34,189 nt of DNA. It comes from Bacteroidota bacterium. GTDB lineage: Bacteria; Bacteroidota; Bacteroidia; B-17B0; Aurantibacillaceae. The translations under genes and the position numbers were made by a program. The stretch lies in the NCBI GenBank assembly GCA_021323535.1, contig JAJONO010000050.1, positions 1 to 34,189 on the forward strand, given 5' to 3'. This document shows positions 15,276-23,579 of the stretch, in pieces. Within the stretch, counting starts at the first letter, position 1. Each line of letters starts with the position of its first letter. The notes below the pieces were generated by a model. It did no database searches. It was not told the DNA's origin and saw only the letters and a list, made by a program, of their open reading frames with translations.

Positions 15276-16031
15276 TTACAGTTTGAGAACCTCTCTCAGT
15301 TTGGAATATCCCGTTTTGCTTAACGGTAACTTTACACCATTTTTAAGCACCGCGAGCTGATTGTTCTTATCCAGCGGTTCAATTTTCGTAATGTAATTAA
15401 TATTGAGAATAAAAGAGCGATGAACACGTACAAACTGCGATGGATCGAGGGTTTCTTCATAATAACTCATTGTTTTTTTCTTGAGGAAAAACGTTTCCTT
15501 ATTAAATACTTTTACATAATCGTCGTGCGCTTCCAGATACAGCACATCGCTCACCGGAAGAATAAGAATATGCGAACCATTCTTTACCACAATACGGTGC
15601 GCTTCATCAGAATGTTTCTTGGGTGAATTATCCAACGCTTCTATTTTCTTTAAAGCTGGTTCGTTTTCTCCTCTCGCCTGGTGAGCCTGAAGGAATTTAT
15701 TCAGCGCCTTTTCAAAACGTTCGGGACTAAAAGGTTTGAGTAAATAATCCACCGCATTTTGCTCGAACGCTTTTAAAGCATATTCATCAAACGCCGTCGT
15801 GAAAATCACTTCCGGTTTTTTATCCAGAAGCTCGAGTGTTTCAAAACCGTTGATCTTTGGCATTTGTATATCAAGAAAAATAAGATCGGGCTGATGCGAC
15901 TGAATGGCTTTAACGGCTTCAAATCCATCACCGCACTCGGCCACCACTTCCACCGAAGGAATTGCTTTTAAATATTCCTTTACAACTTTACGAGCAAGAT
16001 GTTCGTCGTCGATTATAATTGCTTTTATCAT
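15276..16031 (-). CDS. LytTR-family response regulator
   Basis: 251 residues. The N-terminal receiver domain has the acidic pair D8/D9, the phospho-acceptor D54 in LIFLDIQMP, a Thr in FTTAFDEYALKAF and the conserved Lys in YLLKPF. A charged linker (about 115-145) leads to a C-terminal LytTR DNA-binding domain (ILILPVSDVLYLEAHDDYVKVF; QFVRVHRSFILNINYITKIE), the type that binds paired direct repeats. It is the last gene of the operon and overlaps the kinase gene by 4 nt, so the pair is coupled. A direct repeat at 18270-18302, upstream of the operon promoter, is a good candidate for its own target. Confidence 0.93.
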   Translation of the reverse strand: MIKAIIIDDEHLARKVVKEYLKAIPSVEVVAECGDGFEAVKAIQSHQPDLIFLDIQMPKINGFETLELLDKKPEVIFTTAFDEYALKAFEQNAVDYLLKPFSPERFEKALNKFLQAHQARGENEPALKKIEALDNSPKKHSDEAHRIVVKNGSHILILPVSDVLYLEAHDDYVKVFNKETFFLKKKTMSYYEETLDPSQFVRVHRSFILNINYITKIEPLDKNNQLAVLKNGVKLPLSKTGYSKLREVLKL

Positions 16032-17059
16032 GGCTGTGGTATTAAAATGATTGTTACAAAAACAGTATCCCGTTTTTCTGTTTTAAGAAGATCGGCGCGG
16101 TGATAGATGAGCTGGAGTCTACGGCGGATGAGCGACAAACCAAAACCCTCTCCTTTGCGCGTCATAGATGTTTTTTCATCAAAAGGATTGAACACAATGA
16201 TATTCAGCATGCCTTTATCGGCACGCGCTATGATCTTAATTTCTACCTGTTCGAGCACATTGTACAAGCCAAACTTGATCGCGTTCTCAACAATGGGTTG
16301 CAACAATAAAGGCGGAATAGTTCTTTCAAGAGTATCGTCGGCAATTTCGAAATTTACTTCGAGCCGGTTACCGAAACGTACTTTTTCAATATCGAGATAG
16401 AGTTTCAGTAATTCAATTTCTTCTTTCAGGGGAACCGGTTTATTTTCATCTTTCTTTAATGTACCTCTTAGGAAATCAGAAAGATTCTGAATCATTTTGC
16501 GGGCCTGCTGCGGTTCAATACTTACAAGCGCGTTGATTGAATTTAAACTGTTGAATAAAAAATGTGGTTGTATCTGCTGACGTAATTTTATGAGTTCAGC
16601 ATCACGAAGCGAATTTTCCGCGCTCTGATTCATCGCCATTTGTTCATCATGTTTTCTGATATAATAGATCAGCCACATGGCAAACGAGAAAAAAGAAATT
16701 ACGAGGAAAGACGTAAAAATTCGGATCACAATTGTTTCCTGGAAAACGCTAACGTAAGCAGGGTCATAAATGAGCCGTGAAACAAGAAAGCGCTCCACTA
16801 AAATAATTTTAGCTACGAGCACAACGGTTAAGCCAATGCGCGTGAAAAGATTATTGAAATAATTGGCACTGTATTTCTGAAGAATGTAGATGAAGAAAAT
16901 TGCAATGATCAGAAGGCTAAAAGTTATAAAACTATCAATACAACTTACCTGGTGCGTAACCTGCTCCACGAGGGCCCCCTGGAAAACAACATTGATTGTG
17001 AACCAGAGAATGCCGGCCACAACCAATTGTAATTTTGTTGGGAGTCTGAATGACTTCAT
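16028..17059 (-). CDS. LytS/YehU-type membrane sensor histidine kinase
   Basis: 343 residues. The N-terminal ~135 residues hold about four transmembrane helices (roughly 10-30, 43-62, 73-93, 108-134). A short coiled linker leads to the His_kinase domain of the LytS class with the phospho-acceptor His166 in QQIQPHFLFNSLNSINAL. The ATPase half has IPPLLLQPIVENAIKFGL (N box) and a GEGFGLSLIRRRL glycine loop. There is no extracellular sensing domain, so the signal is probably read in the membrane, perhaps through the LiaF-like partner. It lies one base after the DUF4288 gene and overlaps the regulator start by 4 nt. Confidence 0.92.
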   Translation of the reverse strand: MKSFRLPTKLQLVVAGILWFTINVVFQGALVEQVTHQVSCIDSFITFSLLIIAIFFIYILQKYSANYFNNLFTRIGLTVVLVAKIILVERFLVSRLIYDPAYVSVFQETIVIRIFTSFLVISFFSFAMWLIYYIRKHDEQMAMNQSAENSLRDAELIKLRQQIQPHFLFNSLNSINALVSIEPQQARKMIQNLSDFLRGTLKKDENKPVPLKEEIELLKLYLDIEKVRFGNRLEVNFEIADDTLERTIPPLLLQPIVENAIKFGLYNVLEQVEIKIIARADKGMLNIIVFNPFDEKTSMTRKGEGFGLSLIRRRLQLIYHRADLLKTEKRDTVFVTIILIPQP

Positions 17060-17060
17060 G

Positions 17061-17408
17061 TTAACAGAACACCAGGTTCCTGCTTTGAATAGCGATTCCC
17101 TTTTGCAGCACCGAATTTATAAAATTTTCTTTCTCGCTTGTTTCATAAGTGCTGGAATAAACCTCCATTCCGTCTTTAATGTCAGAAAGGGTTATAACTT
17201 CATTTACATCTACAAACCGCCAGGCTATTGCTTCGCCTTTTTCACTAAGGAAATTTGTCTGCAATGTTTTCCCGAGTTGTTTGGCTTTAAAGTAAGCATC
17301 GGATTCATTCGTTGCTTTTATAAGCCGGAGCTGTTCGTCGAATTGCGCGTTTAGAACAGGCTGTTCCGAATCTACGCTGAAAATTAATTTAACAAGAAAC
17401 CAGTTCAT
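17061..17408 (-). CDS. DUF4288-like small protein
   Basis: 115 residues, no signal peptide or membrane helix. The opening MNWFLVKLIFSV, the segment FDEQLRLIKATNESDAYFKAKQLGK and the pattern WRFVDVNEVITLSDIKDGMEVYS match the DUF4288 family as I remember it. The function of that family is not known. It sits between the LiaF-like gene (20 nt upstream) and the kinase (1 nt downstream) in a compact operon, so a role linked to the two-component system is possible but only by position. Confidence 0.75.
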   Translation of the reverse strand: MNWFLVKLIFSVDSEQPVLNAQFDEQLRLIKATNESDAYFKAKQLGKTLQTNFLSEKGEAIAWRFVDVNEVITLSDIKDGMEVYSSTYETSEKENFINSVLQKGIAIQSRNLVFC

Positions 17409-17428
17409 AATAGTTTTATTTTAAAATA

Positions 17429-18214
17429 TTAATACGATACTATTTCAATTCCTCCCATAAACACTCTGCCCTGTAATATCAGTGTTTTTACCTGATGTAC
17501 ATCCGTAAGGTTTACTTTCGGACGTTCATCCTCAACACCCGCGAAAACACAAACCACATCCGACTTCACAACCCAATTCGCCGGCACAACCAGTTTTATA
17601 CCGCCAAAATGCTGGTGAACCGTAATTACAGCTTCGTTAGTAACATCTGCCTGCATGAGATTAAGTTCGCAACCACCAAAGGTGTTGTTTATTTCTCCTC
17701 CTTTAAAATCTTTACTGATCACATTTTTTTTTGATCCTGCAAAAACATTATCCATTAATACAAAATCGTCGGAACTGTTATTCATGGATTCATCTGCCCC
17801 AACGTTCCAGTGGCGACGGTGCTTAAACTTGTATTTTGCATAATGTTTGTATCGGTTTTTGGGTTTAAAGATCAGCAGCAAACCCACCGCAAGTAAAATA
17901 ATAGGGATCCTGAATTTGTAAACATCGAATCCCTGAACCATGTCCCCGGTCAGGAACACACCGCCTATGATGATCAGAACAATCCAGAAGCTGCGTTTAA
18001 ACTGGTGCTTGATACCTGAAATAATTCCGATTACGATCAACAAAGTTGGCCAGGTAAAGATCCATTGCGGAATCAGGTATCCAAGTTCTTTAAGGAAGAA
18101 CAGCGCCGCGGCTATTATCACTACTATCCCTGCACATATCCTCCCACGACGCTGGTTCTGTTCCCAGTTCTTAAAGCGCTCATCATTCTGAAATTGTTCT
18201 TCTAAAGTTGTCAT
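17429..18214 (-). CDS. LiaF-like membrane protein
   Basis: 261 residues. Four hydrophobic helices lie in the first ~120 residues (RICAGIVVIIAAALFFL; IFTWPTLLIVIGIISGI; SFWIVLIIIGGVFLTG; IPIILLAVGLLLIF). A basic linker follows, then a C-terminal beta-repeat domain (VFAGSKKNVISKDFKGGEI, FGGCELNLMQADV, HFGGIKLVVPANW), the arrangement seen in LiaF and related proteins. In Bacillus, LiaF restrains the LiaS kinase until the envelope is stressed. By analogy it may control the kinase two genes downstream; that is inference. It is the first gene of the operon, behind a clear promoter at 18232-18262 and candidate regulatory repeats at 18270-18302. Confidence 0.85.
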   Translation of the reverse strand: MTTLEEQFQNDERFKNWEQNQRRGRICAGIVVIIAAALFFLKELGYLIPQWIFTWPTLLIVIGIISGIKHQFKRSFWIVLIIIGGVFLTGDMVQGFDVYKFRIPIILLAVGLLLIFKPKNRYKHYAKYKFKHRRHWNVGADESMNNSSDDFVLMDNVFAGSKKNVISKDFKGGEINNTFGGCELNLMQADVTNEAVITVHQHFGGIKLVVPANWVVKSDVVCVFAGVEDERPKVNLTDVHQVKTLILQGRVFMGGIEIVSY

Positions 18215-18231
18215 TGTTTCTTAATATGGGT

Positions 18232-18262
18232 CAAAGTTAGACAGGGAACTTCTGGCCAGAAA
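18232..18262 (-). promoter_or_regulatory. Promoter of the LiaF-like/kinase/LytTR operon, overlapped by a 12-bp palindrome
   Basis: Minus strand: TTTC at 18262-18259, a 19-bp spacer and a full-match -7 box TAACTTTG at 18239-18232; the start codon is 17 nt further. The perfect palindrome TTCTGGCCAGAA at 18250-18261 overlaps the -33 region and could be an operator. Confidence 0.6.
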
Positions 18263-18269
18263 CATCAAA

Positions 18270-18302
18270 TCGGTGAATGAAACGCAGAGGTCGGTGAATG
18301 AA
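18270..18302. promoter_or_regulatory. Two 12-bp direct repeats 21 bp apart, candidate LytTR binding sites
   Basis: TCGGTGAATGAA occurs at 18270-18281 and again, unchanged, at 18291-18302. The start-to-start distance of 21 bp is two helical turns, as in known LytTR operators. Taking the transcription start as about 18227, the copies are centred near -49 and -70, normal activator positions. Autoregulation by the LytTR protein of this operon is the likely use. Confidence 0.55.
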
Positions 18303-18544
18303 GAAATGAATAATGTTAATGCTAAATTTTAAATGAGGCAAACAGCCATCTTATCAGCCATTTCATTCCTGCAACGATATTGTCTTCCTAACCATCCCAT
18401 GCAAATGGCGTATGTCTTCCGATATGGCTCGGATTTTTAAACAGGTTAGGATTATTTAATTACCAGACGAAGAACTGATCGATTAATTGCAATCCGGTTC
18501 AAAAGGGCAACATTATATGAAAATAAAGGATAGTGACTTAAAAC
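18303..18544. other. Intergenic stretch with no recognised gene
   Basis: Together with the promoter region this makes a 350-bp gap between the LiaF-like gene and the beta-propeller gene. I see no reading frame with coding character, no TAnnTTTG box in a useful place and no strong hairpin until 18545. Confidence 0.5.
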
Positions 18545-18570
18545 AGAAAGTGAAGCGCTTCTCTTTATTT
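18545..18570. terminator. Imperfect hairpin at the end of the beta-propeller gene
   Basis: The core GAAGCGCTTC (18552-18561) is a palindrome. With one mismatch it extends to AAAG/CTTT on either side. A T-run follows on the plus strand (TTTATTTTTT) and a shorter one (TGTTTT) on the minus strand. Weak terminator call. Confidence 0.35.
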
Positions 18571-20253
18571 TTTAATAAATCGTTTCTGGCAAATATGCGT
18601 TTCGTTTCTGATCAGTTTTATACAATACAAACCATCATTTAAACTTGCGATATTAATCTGTGTATAATCTCCATTAAGATTTTGCGTTAAAACCAAACTT
18701 CCACTACTATTGTAAACTTCTATAACTTCAGCTTTTACCGGGTTCAATATATTTAAAATGTCGTGGGTCGGAACGGGATAAATTAAAATGCTTTTTGCGT
18801 CTGAAGTTTCTTCTTTTGTTCTTTCATAGACTGGTGCTTTTAATTTGGCCAGAAAAATGTCCGGGCCGCCGTAACCGGAAGTTGTTTGCATTCCAAATTG
18901 CGCACCACCTTCACAATAGCCCGTTAAAAACAGATCCCCTGTTTGAGGATGAACATTTACATAATGACCCCGATCGTTTCCTGCAGAACCCATTGCAAAT
19001 AATTCCAGAAGGTTGCCACTTGTAGTGTAGGAAGCGAATAAAATATCCTGCCCTCCGTATCCCGAAACAGTATCATTTCCAAAAACTGCGCCATCACTTA
19101 CAACGCCTGTTGCATATATGACATTTCCATCGTTGCTCATTTTTAAGCCTCGCGCAACATCGTAACCCGAACCACTTCCCGTCCTTATCCAAACAAGATT
19201 ACCAATTGAATCATATTTATTAAGAAGAAAATTAAGAGTAAAATTTACGGAGTCTGTTTGTTGTCCACTAAAAAACGCTTTCGCTGTATAATCACCTCCA
19301 ACAAATACATTTCCATTCTGATCAACCTCTACAGCTTCTCCATAATCATTATAATTACCTCCTCCGGTCCTTACCCATTTTACAGTTCCATCTTCTTTTA
19401 GTTTTGCTACAAAAAGATCAAATGAAGTTGCAGGACCTGTAGTATTTGCCTGGTGGCCGCCAAAAAAATCAGTCTGGAAAGGGGCGTTAGGTCCTCCTTC
19501 AAAACTTCCGGTGACATAAATACTCCCATTCAGATCCGATTTAATGCTTTCTATTCTGTCCCCGGCTGGTCCGGTAAGCACCTTTACCCAGATTAAATTT
19601 CCATTAGGATCATATTTTATGATATATCCATCGTAATTTCTCCACTCATAAGGTCCTGAACTATTAAATACATTAGCTGTTTTTATTATTCCACCAAAAT
19701 TTACTGTTCCGCAAAACATACCTGTTACATAAACATTTCCCGAAACGTCAATTGCAGAGGCTCTTACGGCAATTGACGCATCACCGGCTCCACCAAATTT
19801 CTTTGCCCAGATATAATTACCATTTACTGATTTTTTATAAACGAAGCCGCCAAACAAAGAAGAGCTGTCTATTAAAGAGATATTTCCAAACTGTGTATTT
19901 ATATAAAAAGTACCGCAACCATAGGTGTCACCATTATTCAGGACATTCTGATGCCAGAGATCGGCATTAAAAATATGGACATGATTAATATAATTTCCAT
20001 TAATATCGGTCATGTAGGACAATCCGTTCATATATGAAGAACCCGAACTAACGATTAGACTGCCATTCGTGGTACAGTTTTGTCCTTCAAAATAAGAACT
20101 GAGTAAAATATTATTATTATTATCAAAACATATGTGTTCACCGGATTCAGTGAATGTTTGAGTAGTGGCACCTCCTAAAACCGACACCCACTCTACATTT
20201 TGGGCTGTAAACCGCAAACAAGCTAAAACAAAAATGATCAATAAATTTTTCAT
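18565..20253 (-). CDS. Secreted beta-propeller (SBBP-like) protein with T9SS type A sorting domain
   Basis: 562 residues with a signal peptide (MKNLLIIFVLACLRFTAQ). The body consists of repeated blades of the SBBP type: GNVYVTGMFCGTVNFGG, GSIYVTGSFEGG, GNVFVGGDYTAKAFFSG, NVIYATGVVSDGAVFG and GDLFLTGYCEGGAQFG, often with an adjoining NYIWAKKFGGAGD or LVWIRTGSGSGYD strand pair. The last ~75 residues form a T9SS type A domain (ILIYPVPTHDILNI ... LNDGLYCIKLI ... KRFIKK). Probably an extracellular or surface protein exported by T9SS; the ligand is unknown. It is transcribed away from the TPR gene at 20418. Confidence 0.85.
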   Translation of the reverse strand: MKNLLIIFVLACLRFTAQNVEWVSVLGGATTQTFTESGEHICFDNNNNILLSSYFEGQNCTTNGSLIVSSGSSYMNGLSYMTDINGNYINHVHIFNADLWHQNVLNNGDTYGCGTFYINTQFGNISLIDSSSLFGGFVYKKSVNGNYIWAKKFGGAGDASIAVRASAIDVSGNVYVTGMFCGTVNFGGIIKTANVFNSSGPYEWRNYDGYIIKYDPNGNLIWVKVLTGPAGDRIESIKSDLNGSIYVTGSFEGGPNAPFQTDFFGGHQANTTGPATSFDLFVAKLKEDGTVKWVRTGGGNYNDYGEAVEVDQNGNVFVGGDYTAKAFFSGQQTDSVNFTLNFLLNKYDSIGNLVWIRTGSGSGYDVARGLKMSNDGNVIYATGVVSDGAVFGNDTVSGYGGQDILFASYTTSGNLLELFAMGSAGNDRGHYVNVHPQTGDLFLTGYCEGGAQFGMQTTSGYGGPDIFLAKLKAPVYERTKEETSDAKSILIYPVPTHDILNILNPVKAEVIEVYNSSGSLVLTQNLNGDYTQINIASLNDGLYCIKLIRNETHICQKRFIKK

Positions 20254-20391
20254 GTTATAATTTTAATCCAAATATCAACAATGACAATCTCGGGCTTTAA
20301 TGCTTTTAATAAAAATAGACTTTCATTTAACACCTAATGCTTTCAGATTAACAAAAACTAATGTTCTCATTTTTTCATTCAAAACCTTTAT

Positions 20392-20399
20392 TATATTTG
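20392..20399 (+). promoter_or_regulatory. -7 box for the TPR sensor operon
   Basis: TATATTTG, a full match to TAnnTTTG, 18 nt before the start codon at 20418. The -33 region is only a T-run. Confidence 0.5.
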
Positions 20400-20417
20400 A
20401 GGTAAGCCCATTACCGG

Positions 20418-21992
20418 ATGAGAGTTTTCCCCATAATCTTTTTCCTTTGCATGTTTGTGCTTAAAATTATTTCACAAAATACCGACAGTCTCCAACTTCT
20501 TCTTAAAAACGCGAATCACGATACCACCCGTTGTACTATTTTAAACACATTCATTGAATCTCAAAGCGATGATTCAGTTTGGCCTCCGTACAATGAAGAG
20601 ATGAAGCGGATCTGCCTCAACAACCTTAAAACTCTTCCTAAAGGGGCTTCGTTACAAAATTTTTTTCTGAAATATCTGGCTACTTCCTACAACAACGACG
20701 GATACATTGTCACCAATAATAACGAAACTGCTAAAGCCCTAAACAGTTACGCCAGGAGCCTTAAACTTGATGAGCAGTGCGGCAACATTGAAGGGATGGC
20801 CAGCACTATTAACAACATTGCTTCAATCTATTACAATACAGGAAATCTTGCGACGGCTCTTAACTACCACCATAAAGCACTTGAGTTGAACCGCCAGTTG
20901 AAAAACAAACAGGAAACGGCTATTTCGCTGAACAATATTGGTCTCATTCATAAAAACCTCGGCGACATTCCGAAAGCGTTGGAGTTCTATCATCAGAGCC
21001 TAAAGGCTATGGACGAACTTGGTGACAAATCGGGCATGGCAACATTGCTTAATAATATAGGAGGTATTCATAAAAATCTTGGGGAACCAGCACGCGCTCT
21101 CGAATATTACAGCAAGGGGATGAAATATTATGAAGAGGTTCATGACAAATCCGGCGTAGCGCTTTGTATGAATAATATCGGTAGTATTCATAAGAACCGA
21201 GGCGATCTTGACAGCGCCTACCTTTATTACTCAAAAAGCCTTGAAATATTTGAAAGCCTGAAACTCCCGAAAGGAATAGCTAACACACTCAATAACGTAG
21301 GTTACATATATACGAACAGAAATGATACCAAAACAGCTATTGAATTTTTTAAGAAGAGCCTGTCTATTTCGGAAAAAATCTCTGATAAGCATCAGATTGC
21401 TTCGGCGTGTAATAACATTGCTTACGCGCTACTTAAACAAAATAAAGCCAATGAAGCATTAGGTTATGCTGAACGTGGTTTAAGCACCGCGAACGAACTC
21501 GGGTATGCCGACCTTATCAGAAGTTCCGGCGCGCTTCTCAGCCAGATTTATAGTAAAACCGGGAACTGGAAAGGGGCCTATGAAATGGAGGTCCTCTCCC
21601 TGCAAATGAGCGACAGTATTAATAATGAAAACAACCGTCGCATATCACTTCAGAAAAGTTTCCAATATGCTTACGGAAAAAAAGCAGCGGAAGACAGTGT
21701 AAGAACGGTGGAAGAAAAAAGAGTATTCAACGCGCAGATCGAACAGGAAAAAACGCAGCGAATCGGGCTTTATCTCATTGTAGCGCTTGTTGCCATCTTT
21801 TCAATCTTTATGTATAACAGATTTCGCCTCACCAGAAAACAAAAGAGCATCATTGAATCACAAAAAGAACTCGTTGAAGAAAAACAAAAAGAAGTGCTTG
21901 ACAGTATAAGATATGCCCGAAGGATTCAAACGGCGCTTCTGCCAACAGAAGTGTATCTTAAAAAAATCCTGGAACAGGCAAAGAAAAAATAG
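20418..21992 (+). CDS. Exported TPR protein with transmembrane helix and truncated SpoIIE-type tail
   Basis: 524 residues. A signal peptide is followed by about seven TPR units in tandem (for example NLATALNYHHKALELN, PKALEFYHQSLKAMDE, PARALEYYSKGMKYYEE, DSAYLYYSKSLEIFES). A single transmembrane helix lies at about 449-467 (IGLYLIVALVAIFSIFMYN). A charged coiled coil follows (RKQKSIIESQKELVEEKQKE), then DSIRYARRIQTALLPTE and a lysine-rich end. In many Bacteroidota proteins this DSIxYAxRIQ helix leads directly into a SpoIIE/PP2C phosphatase domain; here the protein ends about 15 residues later. The TPR part should be periplasmic and the coiled coil cytoplasmic. The next gene, 1 nt away, is a paralogue with the same layout. 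Confidence 0.85.
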   Translation: MRVFPIIFFLCMFVLKIISQNTDSLQLLLKNANHDTTRCTILNTFIESQSDDSVWPPYNEEMKRICLNNLKTLPKGASLQNFFLKYLATSYNNDGYIVTNNNETAKALNSYARSLKLDEQCGNIEGMASTINNIASIYYNTGNLATALNYHHKALELNRQLKNKQETAISLNNIGLIHKNLGDIPKALEFYHQSLKAMDELGDKSGMATLLNNIGGIHKNLGEPARALEYYSKGMKYYEEVHDKSGVALCMNNIGSIHKNRGDLDSAYLYYSKSLEIFESLKLPKGIANTLNNVGYIYTNRNDTKTAIEFFKKSLSISEKISDKHQIASACNNIAYALLKQNKANEALGYAERGLSTANELGYADLIRSSGALLSQIYSKTGNWKGAYEMEVLSLQMSDSINNENNRRISLQKSFQYAYGKKAAEDSVRTVEEKRVFNAQIEQEKTQRIGLYLIVALVAIFSIFMYNRFRLTRKQKSIIESQKELVEEKQKEVLDSIRYARRIQTALLPTEVYLKKILEQAKKK

Positions 21993-21993
21993 A

Positions 21994-23574
21994 ATGTTGC
22001 TGAAGAAAATAAATATACTCCTGTTCCTTCTTGTCTTTGCAGGCAGTTTCTGTTTTTCTCAGAATGCAGATTCTCTGAGAAGCGAACTCGCAAAAGCAAA
22101 ACATGATACAACAAAGTGCAACATTCTTCGCCAACTTGTAGGATCAGAACAAGACGATGCAATATGGCCGCAATACAATGATCAGTTAAAATCGATCGCT
22201 GAAAAAAATCTCAAAAAAATAAAGACAGACGATCCTCTTTACAGGTTCTTTTTGCGGGCGCTGGCCGACGCGTACGATAATCTTGGTTACCTCGCCGACC
22301 TCGAAGATGACCTCGTTAAAGCGAGAAAATATTATGAAAAGAGCCTGGCCATGTTCCGTCAGTTGAACGACAAAAATTCGGAAGCTTCGGTACTTACAGG
22401 ACTTGGACGAATTTTCCAGCGCCAGGGAAAAACCGAAAAGGCGCTTCAGAATTACAACGATGTTCTGGAGATCTATAAAGGAACACACAATCAGAAAGGT
22501 ATTGGCGAAGCCTTACATTACATAGGCACAATTTCAAAATACATGGGTAATATTCCAAAAGCATTGGAATGTTATACCCAAAGTCTTAAGATCTCTGAAT
22601 CTCTTGGTGATGATAAAGGAAAAGCGGCAACTATGAATAACCTCGCTGCCATCTATTCACAGCAGGGTGATTTTCTGAAAGCAAAAGAGGAATATGAAAA
22701 ATGTTATCATCTTTACGCGAAAGCCAAAAGTACCAGTGGCATGGGCACAAGCCTGAACAATATTGGTATGATGTATGATAAATTAAAACAGCCCGACAAA
22801 GCCATACAATATTATAGAAGAAGTATAGAAAAACACCGGAGTATAGATAATAAAGATGGAATAGCGACCTGCCTTAATAACATTGGTTTTATTTTAAGCG
22901 ACAAAGGCGAACTGGATTCAGCTCTTAGCTATTTGTATCAGACATTGGAAATAGACCAGGAAATTAACGATGTGGAGGATGTCGCTTCAACTGAGATGTC
23001 GATTGCAAATATTATGCTTCGGAAAAACAATATCGATGAGGCTGTACGATTGGGTGAAAAAAGTCTGAAAACAAGCAAAGATCTCGGTTTCCCATTGAGA
23101 ATACGAAATGCCGCTGACGTACTTGCAAAAGCATATGCGAAAAAGGGTGATTATAAAAAAGCACACGAAATGCAGGTTTTATTCAAACAGATGCACGACA
23201 GTATTAATAATGAAAATTACCGCAGGGCATCTATCAAAAAAAGCTTTGAGTACATTTATGATAAAAAAGCTGCGGCCGACAGTGTAAAAAAAGTGGAGGA
23301 AAGAAAAGTCTTCGACGCGCAGATCCGCCAGGAAAAAATACAGCGTATTACGCTTTATGTAGTTATTTCTATAACTGCTATCTTTTCTGTTTTTATGTAT
23401 AATCGTTTTCGGGTGACAAGAAAACAAAAAGCTATTATTGAATCGCAAAAAGAAATTGTAGAGGAGAAACAAAAAGAAATTATGGATAGTATCCGGTATG
23501 CGAAACGGATACAGCGGTCGTTGTTGCCACTGGAGAGTACAATTGAGAAAACGTTGAAGAAATTAAAAGTTTAA
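21994..23574 (+). CDS. Exported TPR protein, tandem paralogue with the same truncated SpoIIE-type tail
   Basis: 526 residues from ATG 21994, which gives the signal peptide MLLKKINILLFLLVFAGSFC; earlier in-frame starts lie inside the preceding gene and are rejected. The layout matches the upstream neighbour: signal peptide, ADSLRSELAKAKHDTTKCNILR (compare its QLLLKNANHDTTRCTILN), seven or so TPRs, a transmembrane helix (ITLYVVISITAIFSVFMYN) and a coiled coil ending DSIRYAKRIQRSLLPLE, then stop. It starts one base after the previous stop, and the next gene follows after 5 nt. The pair is a tandem duplication; both lost, or never had, the phosphatase domain. They may act as receptors or scaffolds for a separate output protein. 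Confidence 0.85.
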   Translation: MLLKKINILLFLLVFAGSFCFSQNADSLRSELAKAKHDTTKCNILRQLVGSEQDDAIWPQYNDQLKSIAEKNLKKIKTDDPLYRFFLRALADAYDNLGYLADLEDDLVKARKYYEKSLAMFRQLNDKNSEASVLTGLGRIFQRQGKTEKALQNYNDVLEIYKGTHNQKGIGEALHYIGTISKYMGNIPKALECYTQSLKISESLGDDKGKAATMNNLAAIYSQQGDFLKAKEEYEKCYHLYAKAKSTSGMGTSLNNIGMMYDKLKQPDKAIQYYRRSIEKHRSIDNKDGIATCLNNIGFILSDKGELDSALSYLYQTLEIDQEINDVEDVASTEMSIANIMLRKNNIDEAVRLGEKSLKTSKDLGFPLRIRNAADVLAKAYAKKGDYKKAHEMQVLFKQMHDSINNENYRRASIKKSFEYIYDKKAAADSVKKVEERKVFDAQIRQEKIQRITLYVVISITAIFSVFMYNRFRVTRKQKAIIESQKEIVEEKQKEIMDSIRYAKRIQRSLLPLESTIEKTLKKLKV

Positions 23575-23579
23575 ATATA

